Origin: Bacillota bacterium
GTDB taxonomy: Bacteria > Bacillota > Clostridia > Oscillospirales > Oscillospiraceae
Assembly: GCA_023393155.1 (NCBI GenBank)
Contig: JAEWML010000048.1
Coordinates: forward strand, 1-5,213
DNA: 5,213 bases
Reading direction: 5' to 3'
The first letter of the stretch is position 1. The number at the start of each line of letters is the position of its first letter. Both the position numbers and the translations under genes were made by a program. The notes below the pieces were generated by a model. That model made no database searches and was not told the origin of the DNA. It saw only the letters and a program-made list of their open reading frames with translations. Below, piece after piece: positions 1 through 4,432 of this stretch.

Positions 1-1959
1 AACTGGTGCACCTCCTGCAAGTGCGTGCTGGCCAACGAAGAGGTGGTGGAGGGCGTGTGCGAGCGCTGCGGCAGCGCCGTGGTCCGCAAGGAGAAGAGCC
101 AGTGGATGCTGAAAATTACCGAGTATGCCCAGCGCCTGATTGACGATCTGGACGATGTGGATTATATCGAGCGGGTGAAAATCCAGCAGCGCAACTGGAT
201 TGGCCGGTCCGAGGGCACGGAGGTGGATTTTACCGCCGACAACGGAGACAGGCTGACGGTATACACCACCCGGTGCGACACGCTGTTCGGCGTGACCTAT
301 ATGGTTCTGTCACCGGAGCACGAGTATCTCAAGAAGTGGAAGGACCAGATCAAAAACTGGGACGAGGTGGCGGCCTATATGGACGCGGCGGCCCGCAAGT
401 CCGATCTGGAGCGCACGGAGCTGAATAAGGAGAAAACCGGCGTGCGGCTGGAGGGCATCTCCGCCGTCCACCCCGTCACCGGCGCAAAAATTCCCGTGTT
501 CGTCTCCGACTATGTGCTGATCACCTACGGTACCGGCATCGTCATGGGCGTGCCGGGCCACGACCAGCGCGACTGGGAGTTTGCCACCAAGTTCAGCCTC
601 CCCATCGTGGAGGTGGTCCGGGGCGGCGACATCACGAAAGAAGCCTTCGCTCTGAAGGACGACACCGGCATCATGGTGAACTCCGGCTTTTTGGACGGGA
701 TGACCGTGAAGGAAGCCATCCCCGCCATGAAGGACTGGCTGGTGGACAAGGGCATTGGCTGGGCCAAGACCAACTACAAGCTGCGGGACTGGGTATTTTC
801 CCGGCAGCGGTATTGGGGCGAGCCGATCCCTATGGTGAACTGCGACAAGTGCGGCTGGGTCCCCCTGCCGGAGGAGCAGCTTCCGCTGGTGCTGCCCAAC
901 GTGGAGAATTACGAGCCGACGGAGGATGGCGAAAGCCCCCTTTCCGCCATGACCGACTGGGTTTCCACCACCTGTCCTCACTGTGGCGGCCCCGCCCGGC
1001 GGGAGACGGATACCATGCCCCAGTGGGCCGGGTCGAGCTGGTATTTCCTGCGGTATATGGACCCCAACAATGAAAACGCGCTGGCCTCCAAAGAGGCGCT
1101 GGAATACTGGTCCCCCGTGGATTGGTATAACGGCGGCATGGAGCACACCACGCTTCACCTGCTGTACAGCCGGTTCTGGCACAAGTTCCTCTATGACATC
1201 GGCGTGGTTCCCACCAAGGAGCCTTATCAGAAGCGCACCAGCCACGGGATGATTCTGGGCGAGGGCGGCGAGAAAATGTCCAAGTCCCGGGGCAACGTGG
1301 TGAATCCCAACGACATTGTGGAGCAGTACGGCGCGGACACCATGCGCCTGCACATCATGTTCATCGGCGACTTTGAAAAGGCCGTCTCCTGGTCCAACGA
1401 GGCGGTGAAGGGCTCCAAGCGCTTCTTGGATAGGGTGTGGAATTTGGCGGAGTCCGCCTCCGACAGCTATGAAGTGACCCCCGCCAACGAGTCGATGATT
1501 CACAAGACCATCAAGAAGGTGACGGAGGACATCGACGAGCTGAAGATGAACACCGCCATCTCCGCCATGATGACCCTGGTGAACGAGTTCTACGCCAACG
1601 GCGCCAGCCGGGGCGACATGAAATATCTGCTGCTGCTGCTCAGCCCCTTTGCGCCCCATATTGCGGAGGAGCTGTGGGAGAGTCTGGGCTTTGCCGGGAT
1701 GACGGGGGACATGGCCTGCGCGCAGGCGTGGCCCGCCTTTGACGAGAGCAAAACCGCCGCCGCCACCGTGGAGATGGCGGTGCAGGTGGGCGGCAAGCTG
1801 AAAGGCACCGTGGTGCTCCCCGCCGACTGCGGCGAGGAGGCGGTGAAAACCGCCGCTTTGGAGGTGGAGAAGGTGCAGAAGGCCGTGGAGGGTATGGAGA
1901 TTGTCAAGACCATCTACGTGAAAAACCGCCTGATTAACCTGATTGTAAAGCCGCGCTAA
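1..1959 (+). CDS. leuS: Leucyl-tRNA synthetase (LeuRS), 5'-truncated by window edge
   Basis: Cytoplasmic class I aminoacyl-tRNA synthetase that charges tRNA-Leu with leucine. The frame is open from base 1 and gives 652 residues before TAA. Family members of this type are about 800 residues, so roughly 150 N-terminal residues, including the HIGH motif, lie upstream. Visible parts in order: a zinc-type Cys cluster (C3, C6, C20, C23); the CP1 editing domain with the T-rich element TTRCDT (89-94) and the VPGHDQRD element (184-191, conserved HD pair); the catalytic return DWVFSRQRYWGEP (263-275); a second Cys pair set (281/284 and 325/328); QWAGSSWYF (341-349); KMSKS (425-429); the anticodon-binding helical domain (about 475-580); and the C-terminal domain starting VQVGGKLKG (594 on). 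The short linker GEGGE before KMSKS shows there is no E. coli-like leucine-specific insertion. The GTG at 25 is internal and not the real start. The editing element has Cys where Pro is usual (TTRPDT), and MGVPGHD replaces the common MAVPAHD. Family identity is certain. Confidence 0.98.
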   Translation, partial: NWCTSCKCVLANEEVVEGVCERCGSAVVRKEKSQWMLKITEYAQRLIDDLDDVDYIERVKIQQRNWIGRSEGTEVDFTADNGDRLTVYTTRCDTLFGVTYMVLSPEHEYLKKWKDQIKNWDEVAAYMDAAARKSDLERTELNKEKTGVRLEGISAVHPVTGAKIPVFVSDYVLITYGTGIVMGVPGHDQRDWEFATKFSLPIVEVVRGGDITKEAFALKDDTGIMVNSGFLDGMTVKEAIPAMKDWLVDKGIGWAKTNYKLRDWVFSRQRYWGEPIPMVNCDKCGWVPLPEEQLPLVLPNVENYEPTEDGESPLSAMTDWVSTTCPHCGGPARRETDTMPQWAGSSWYFLRYMDPNNENALASKEALEYWSPVDWYNGGMEHTTLHLLYSRFWHKFLYDIGVVPTKEPYQKRTSHGMILGEGGEKMSKSRGNVVNPNDIVEQYGADTMRLHIMFIGDFEKAVSWSNEAVKGSKRFLDRVWNLAESASDSYEVTPANESMIHKTIKKVTEDIDELKMNTAISAMMTLVNEFYANGASRGDMKYLLLLLSPFAPHIAEELWESLGFAGMTGDMACAQAWPAFDESKTAAATVEMAVQVGGKLKGTVVLPADCGEEAVKTAALEVEKVQKAVEGMEIVKTIYVKNRLINLIVKPR

Positions 1960-2021
1960 GCCTTATGGAGCGTTTACCCATAGGATACGCCGGATGTGGA
2001 TTTGCCTGAAATAAAGCAAAA

Positions 2022-2050
2022 AGCAAGCGCCTGCGTTGCAGGCGCTTGCT
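2022..2050 (-). terminator. Intrinsic terminator of the minus-strand small-gene unit
   Basis: Perfect 13-bp stem (arm AGCAAGCGCCTGC at 2022-2034, complementary arm at 2038-2050) with a 3-nt loop. Read on the minus strand, the stem is followed by TTTTTGCTTTATTT, a good U-rich tail; on the plus strand it is followed by CCTCGCAGG, which is not. It lies 37 nt past the stop of the minus-strand membrane-protein gene, so it most likely ends that transcript. A second, mutually exclusive hairpin (TTGCTCC at 2046-2052 with GGAGCAA at 2059-2065) shares the right arm. leuS arrives from the other side and may rely on this structure too, but without a U-tract in that direction. Confidence 0.85.
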
Positions 2051-2087
2051 CCTCGCAGGGAGCAACTTGCCCCGGGTGTTTCCTATT

Positions 2088-2348
2088 TTATTGAGTGTTA
2101 CTCATATATTTAAAACCAAAATAGAGTGAGAGAGATAAAATTAAAATACCGGCAACCATCAAGCCGATATCGAAGAATAGAATATTTGATGCTCTTGTCA
2201 TAGCAATTACTTGAATGGCAGGCATAAATGATTGATTACTGTATGCCTCACGATTTATTGCGGCGGCATAAATAAGATTTATGCCAATTCCCCCAGTGGC
2301 AGTACACAGGGCACCGATAATTGCCATTGCACATATTATGCAAATCAT
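2088..2348 (-). CDS. Small two-helix membrane protein, unknown family
   Basis: 86-residue protein of unknown function. The ATG at 2348 is chosen because AAGGAG (2356-2361) sits 7 nt upstream; a TTG at 2381 would add 11 residues but has no such site. The sequence is mostly hydrophobic, with two predicted membrane helices: about residues 2-29 (ICIICAMAIIGALCTATGG and following) and about 56-79 (ILFFDIGLMVAGILILSLSL). A polar connecting stretch (INREAYSNQS, 31-40) separates them, and the tail is short and polar (KYMSNTQ). There are no obvious catalytic or metal-binding motifs. It lies 44 nt downstream of the exported-peptide gene on the same strand and before a strong terminator, so the two are probably cotranscribed. 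Base composition is visibly more AT-rich than leuS and ychF, which suggests an accessory or acquired locus. A role as membrane partner or protection factor for the exported peptide is only a guess from adjacency. That it is a real gene is fairly likely; its function is unknown. Confidence 0.72.
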   Translation of the reverse strand: MICIICAMAIIGALCTATGGIGINLIYAAAINREAYSNQSFMPAIQVIAMTRASNILFFDIGLMVAGILILSLSLYFGFKYMSNTQ

Positions 2349-2355
2349 CGTTTTT

Positions 2356-2361
2356 CTCCTT
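2356..2361 (-). promoter_or_regulatory. Ribosome binding site of the small membrane-protein gene
   Basis: AAGGAG on the minus strand with 7 nt to the ATG at 2348. This near-consensus site decides the start in favour of the 86-residue form over the upstream TTG at 2381. Confidence 0.75.
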
Positions 2362-2392
2362 GCGCTATTATAAAAAATCAAACATTTTTATT

Positions 2393-2686
2393 TTAAAATA
2401 TAGTTGTTAGAAAACATATTTCTGATAAAACCAACTTCAAAATATGTATCAGATTGTCCGAGGCGTGGAGCATTTTTCCCTTGGAAAAAATGCTCCACAC
2501 CGATGTAAAAATGTACGTGTAATGGGTGGGATCATTTGCTCTGGGGGAAATAGATGGAATATAAGTAATAATAGAGTTTGTAGAAAGATGCTCGATTCTT
2601 TCCGCAGACTCTGCGGCCAAAGCCGGTACGCACAGCGTCAGGCACATTACCAGCGCCAGAGCCAAACTCATTATTTTCCGTTTCAT
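2393..2686 (-). CDS. Small Sec-exported peptide/protein, unknown family
   Basis: 97-residue precursor with a textbook Sec signal peptide: basic n-region MKRK, hydrophobic core IMSLALALVMCLTLCV, and a cleavage site after PALA (about residue 24). The mature product is about 73 residues. AGAGG (2693-2697) lies 6 nt upstream of the ATG at 2686. The mature part starts polar (ESAERIEHLSTNS), continues with IPSISPRANDPTHYTYIF, and ends in a hydrophobic tail (LIHILKLVLSEICFLTTIF). I do not recognise a family. Two oddities: a perfect 13-bp inverted repeat lies inside the coding sequence (residues about 63-74), and just beyond it another minus-strand frame reads DTYFEVGFIRNMFSNNYILK and stops at 2388-2390. 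A one-base shift near residue 78 may therefore have altered the C-terminus. The gene is AT-rich compared with its housekeeping neighbours and is probably first in a two-gene unit with the membrane-protein gene 44 nt downstream. Export is well supported; the function, and whether the C-terminus is intact, are not. Confidence 0.7.
   Translation of the reverse strand: MKRKIMSLALALVMCLTLCVPALAAESAERIEHLSTNSIITYIPSISPRANDPTHYTYIFTSVWSIFSKGKMLHASDNLIHILKLVLSEICFLTTIF
2465..2498. repeat. 13-bp inverted repeat inside the exported-peptide gene
   Basis: Arm GTGGAGCATTTTT (2465-2477) and its exact complement AAAAATGCTCCAC (2486-2498) are separated by 8 nt. Neither strand has a following T-tract, so this is not a standard terminator. 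It lies wholly within the minus-strand coding sequence and encodes about WSIFSKGKMLH. It would form a stable mRNA hairpin in either direction. Confidence 0.85.
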
Positions 2687-2755
2687 ATTGTACCTCTTTT
2701 CTCATTTTGTAAAAAATTTGCGGAATAGGGAGTTTGCGAAATAGTTGCTGCAATT

Positions 2756-2778
2756 TTACTGCATCGGACTGCTCCTTT
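2756..2778 (-). other. Minimal start-stop ORF (ATG CAG TAA) with strong RBS
   Basis: On the minus strand AAAGGAG (2772-2778) stands 7 nt before an ATG (2762-2764) that is followed by CAG and then TAA (2756-2758). It lies about 70 nt upstream of the exported-peptide start, in its presumed leader. The spacing is as good as any RBS in the window, yet only two codons follow. It may be a regulatory minimal ORF, the remnant of a decayed small gene (reading past the stop gives 17 more codons before a TGA), or chance. Confidence 0.3.
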
Positions 2779-2817
2779 CGTGCCCCCGGAGACGTGGGAT
2801 CGCCGGTTTTTATTCCC

Positions 2818-2826
2818 TATATACTA
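2818..2826 (-). promoter_or_regulatory. Weak candidate -10 region for the minus-strand small-gene unit
   Basis: On the minus strand the overlapping elements TAGTAT (2821-2826) and TATATA (2818-2823) lie about 130 nt upstream of the exported-peptide ATG, in an AT-rich stretch just downstream of the 2835-2858 hairpin. No good -35 at 16-18 nt is visible. It is the best candidate I could find for this unit, and it would give a leader of about 120 nt. Confidence 0.2.
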
Positions 2827-2834
2827 TTAAGACG

Positions 2835-2858
2835 TTGTAACGCCCGAAGGCGTTACAA
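2835..2858. repeat. 24-bp dyad, 10-bp arms with tetraloop
   Basis: TTGTAACGCC (2835-2844) and GGCGTTACAA (2849-2858) flank CGAA. On the minus strand the loop reads TTCG closed by C-G, the very stable cUUCGg tetraloop. On the plus strand it is followed by TATTTT, a weak terminator tail. It lies between the divergent small-gene unit and ychF, where no upstream plus-strand gene needs terminating, so it may instead be a leader RNA structure or a protein-binding dyad. Confidence 0.75.
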
Positions 2859-2885
2859 TATTTTCCAAATGATTTTAAAAATGTT

Positions 2886-2914
2886 GTGGGTTTAAAGACA
2901 AACCCACGGTTTTT
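2886..2914 (+). terminator. Terminator-like hairpin with T-tracts on both sides
   Basis: GTGGGTTT (2886-2893) pairs with AAACCCAC (2900-2907) around a 6-nt loop, followed on the plus strand by GG and TTTTT (2910-2914). On the minus strand the stem is followed by AACATTTTTAAAATC, so it could act in either direction. No annotated gene obviously ends here. It may insulate the two divergent units or end a short transcript not recognised here. Confidence 0.5.
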
Positions 2915-2950
2915 CTGTTATGGCAAGTATTGCGTGCTGTTTTAAAGGTA

Positions 2951-2988
2951 CTGCTTAAAGCAGCGCATGATGCGGGACCATAATGGTC
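2951..2988. repeat. Three abutting odd-length palindromes
   Basis: CTGCTT-A-AAGCAG (2951-2963), CGCAT-G-ATGCG (2964-2974) and GACCAT-A-ATGGTC (2976-2988) are all perfect dyads around a single central base and lie end to end with only one base between the last two. As plus-strand RNA they would form three tandem short stems with triloops UAA, UGA and UAA. The three sequences differ, so this is not a repeated operator. Confidence 0.8.
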
Positions 2989-3057
2989 AAAATTGATGCC
3001 GACCAGAGGTTCGGGTTTGCCGATAAAAAAGCAAATAGGCACAGGCATGATTTGTGG

Positions 3058-3069
3058 CAGCCCGGGCTG
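3058..3069. repeat. 12-bp perfect palindrome
   Basis: CAGCCCGGGCTG, a perfect GC-rich even palindrome in otherwise A/T-rich DNA about 40 bp upstream of the ychF promoter elements. It could be a protein-binding site or simply part of the local palindrome cluster. Confidence 0.6.
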
Positions 3070-3109
3070 TGATTAGATATTGGAGTTTTTGTTAAAAAGT
3101 TGAAAAAGT

Positions 3110-3138
3110 TTGTATTTTAAAAAAATAAATGTTATAAT
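3110..3138 (+). promoter_or_regulatory. Vegetative (sigma-A type) promoter of ychF
   Basis: Perfect -10 TATAAT (3133-3138) with an extended -10 TG (3130-3131), spaced 17 bp from a weak -35 TTGTAT (3110-3115, three of six). The A/T-rich DNA upstream could act as an UP element. Transcription would begin near 3145, giving a leader of about 18 nt before the ATG at 3163. Confidence 0.75.
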
Positions 3139-3144
3139 ATAACA
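3130..3144. repeat. 15-bp palindrome over the ychF -10 box
   Basis: TGTTATA-A-TATAACA, seven-base arms around one central base, covering the whole -10 element and its extended TG. It could be an operator that occludes the promoter. The arms are A/T-rich and overlap a consensus TATAAT, so part of the symmetry could arise by chance. Confidence 0.6.
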
Positions 3145-3149
3145 ACTAT

Positions 3150-3154
3150 GGAGG
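3150..3154 (+). promoter_or_regulatory. Ribosome binding site of ychF
   Basis: GGAGG with 8 nt to the ATG at 3163. It overlaps the in-frame ATG at 3148, which rules that ATG out as the start and sets the true N-terminus at [15 protein letters not shown]. Confidence 0.88.
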
Positions 3155-3162
3155 GCTCTTTC

Positions 3163-4272
3163 ATGAAATTAGGAATTGTGGGCCTGCCCAACGTGGGCAA
3201 GAGCACCCTGTTTAACGCCATCACCAACGCGGGCGCGGAGTGCGCCAACTATCCCTTCTGCACCATCGAGCCCAATGTGGGCGTGGTGGCCGTGCCGGAC
3301 GAACGGCTGGACCATCTGGCGCAGTTGTATGAGCCGGATAAGAAAACCCCCGCCGTGGTGGAGTTTGTGGACATTGCGGGACTGGTGAAGGGTGCCAGTC
3401 AGGGCGCGGGCCTTGGCAACAAGTTTCTGGCCAACATCAGGGAGACGGACGCCATTGTCCACGTGGTCCGCTGCTTTGACGACGAGAACATCATGCATGT
3501 GGTGGCGGACGCCGGGACCAATGTGCCGGTGGACCCGCTGGGCGACATCGGGACCATCGACCTGGAGCTGGTGATGGCAGATTTGGAAATGGTGAACCGC
3601 CGGGCGGAAAAGGCCGCCAAGGCGGCCAAGGGCGATAAAAAATTCCTGAGAGAGGAGGCGGTGTTCCGGGCCTTGGCGGCGCATCTGGACGCGGGCAAGC
3701 CCGCCCGCACGTATGACTGCGAGCCGGAGGAACTGGCCATGATCACCACCGCCGACCTTTTGAGCCTGAAACCCGTGATTTACGCTGCCAACACCGACGA
3801 GGCGGGCTTTACCAAGCTGGATGAAAACAAGTATTATCAGCAGGTAAAGGCGCTTGCCGAGGGGGAGGGCAGTCAGGTGCTGCCCATCTGCGCCCGGCTG
3901 GAGCAGGACATTGCGGAGCTGGAGGGCGAGGAGAAGGAGCTGTTTTTGGAGGAGCTGGGTGTGAAGGAGTCCGGTCTGGACCGGCTGATTAAATGCTCCT
4001 ATTCGCTTTTGGGCCTGATTTCCTTTTTGACCTATGGAAAGGACGAGTGCCGCGCCTGGACCATCAGGAAGGGGACAAAGGCCCCTCAGGCCGCTGGAAA
4101 AATCCATACCGACATCGAGCGGGGCTTTATCCGCGCGGAGGTCATCGCCTACGAGGACACGGTGAAATGCGGCGGGGTCAATCAGGCCAAGGAGAAGGGC
4201 CTTCTGCGCAGCGAGGGCAAGGACTATGTGGTCCGGGACGGGGACATGATCTATTTCCGCTTCAACGTGTAA
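3163..4272 (+). CDS. ychF: Ribosome-associated P-loop ATPase/GTPase YchF (OLA1 family)
   Basis: 369-residue, complete member of the YchF/OLA1 subgroup of Obg-related P-loop NTPases, close to the usual length of about 365. These soluble cytoplasmic proteins bind ribosomes, often prefer ATP over GTP, and are linked to stress and translation control. Visible motifs: G1/P-loop GLPNVGKST (7-15); the G3 element [10 protein letters not shown] (from D70); the helical insertion (about 120-200, charged and Ala-rich); NTDE (210-213) at the place of the classical NKxD G4 motif, the YchF-type change that relaxes guanine specificity; and the C-terminal TGS domain (about 285-365), with [32 protein letters not shown] and the terminal [11 protein letters not shown]. 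The start at 3163 follows GGAGG by 8 nt; the earlier ATG at 3148 overlaps that site. It has its own strong promoter just upstream. GC-rich codons match leuS and not the small genes between them. Identification is firm. Confidence 0.98.
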   Translation: MKLGIVGLPNVGKSTLFNAITNAGAECANYPFCTIEPNVGVVAVPDERLDHLAQLYEPDKKTPAVVEFVDIAGLVKGASQGAGLGNKFLANIRETDAIVHVVRCFDDENIMHVVADAGTNVPVDPLGDIGTIDLELVMADLEMVNRRAEKAAKAAKGDKKFLREEAVFRALAAHLDAGKPARTYDCEPEELAMITTADLLSLKPVIYAANTDEAGFTKLDENKYYQQVKALAEGEGSQVLPICARLEQDIAELEGEEKELFLEELGVKESGLDRLIKCSYSLLGLISFLTYGKDECRAWTIRKGTKAPQAAGKIHTDIERGFIRAEVIAYEDTVKCGGVNQAKEKGLLRSEGKDYVVRDGDMIYFRFNV

Positions 4273-4300
4273 ATTTCCTGCGGAACCACCGGGGACAAAT

Positions 4301-4393
4301 GCCGGAGAGTCTCCGGCCGTGCGGGAGAAAAGCAATTCTCCGCGCAGGCCGCTTGCTTTGGGACGGGCGGCAGATGTATAAACAGGCCGCCGT
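4301..4393 (+). other. Structured spacer: three tandem hairpins with possible pseudoknot
   Basis: Hairpin A: GCCGGAG (4301-4307) with CTCCGGC (4311-4317). Hairpin B: TGCG-GGAGAA (4320-4329) with TTCTCC-g-CGCA (4336-4346), one bulged G. Hairpin C: AC-g-GGCGGC (4363-4371, 1-base bulge) with GCCGCCGT (4386-4393). The loop of B (AAGCAA, 4330-4335) is exactly complementary to TTGCTT (4353-4358) between B and C, so a loop-to-linker pseudoknot is possible. No clean U-tract follows any stem. It may end ychF transcription or be a leader RNA for the dCache gene. I do not recognise a known riboswitch, and it lacks the c-di-GMP (GEMM) core sequence. Confidence 0.5.
4353..4382 (+). promoter_or_regulatory. 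Weak candidate promoter of the dCache receptor gene
   Basis: TTGCTT (4353-4358, three of six) and TATAAA (4377-4382, five of six) with an 18-bp spacer, giving a start near 4389 and a leader of about 45 nt. It overlaps the hairpin region, so it competes with the view that this stretch is a transcribed leader. Confidence 0.35.
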
Positions 4394-4419
4394 GCGGCTT
4401 AGATAGAAAAGGGTTAAAG

Positions 4420-4425
4420 AAGGAG
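4420..4425 (+). promoter_or_regulatory. Ribosome binding site of the dCache receptor gene
   Basis: AAGGAG, 7 nt before the ATG at 4433. An in-frame ATG at 4427 is only 1 nt from the site, so 4433 is preferred. Confidence 0.85.
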
Positions 4426-4432
4426 AATGCTT

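Larger units (their letters stand above)
2859..3109. other. Gene-poor, palindrome-rich intergenic stretch
   Basis: Part of the roughly 460-bp divergent spacer between the exported-peptide gene and ychF. I see no ORF with a ribosome binding site and no tRNA, rRNA or riboswitch core I recognise. A 57-codon minus-strand frame (2875-3048) exists but has no RBS, and its 3' end is overlapped by a terminator-like hairpin. What stands out is a chain of small inverted repeats, listed separately, ending in an A/T-rich tract (3081-3130) that leads into the ychF promoter. Confidence 0.6.

Noticed and set aside
310..1659. 449-codon minus-strand open frame within leuS
   Set aside because: An antisense shadow of a GC-rich gene: low-complexity His/Gly/Val-rich translation, no RBS, no recognisable domain.
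2367..2372. Perfect minus-strand TATAAT just upstream of the small membrane-protein gene
   Set aside because: Transcription would start near 2360, inside the AAGGAG site, leaving almost no leader, and no -35 is visible at the right distance. Cotranscription with the peptide gene is more likely.
2444..2728. 94-codon plus-strand frame opposite the exported-peptide gene
   Set aside because: No RBS, and its translation is not protein-like. The minus-strand frame here has a signal peptide and an RBS.
2532..2753. 73-codon minus-strand frame starting at TTG
   Set aside because: Overlaps the signal-peptide gene out of frame, with no Shine-Dalgarno sequence before the TTG. It is a frame-shifted reading of the same DNA.
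3001..3020. GGTTCGGGTTTGCC resembling a tRNA T-arm
   Set aside because: No matching 5-bp T-stem, anticodon arm or acceptor stem can be folded around it.
3148..3150. ATG 15 bases upstream of the chosen ychF start
   Set aside because: It overlaps the GGAGG ribosome binding site, lies only about 3 nt from the predicted transcription start, and would add MEGSF, which YchF proteins lack.
3169..4335. 388-codon minus-strand open frame over ychF
   Set aside because: Antisense shadow of a firmly identified gene; no motifs and no initiation signal.
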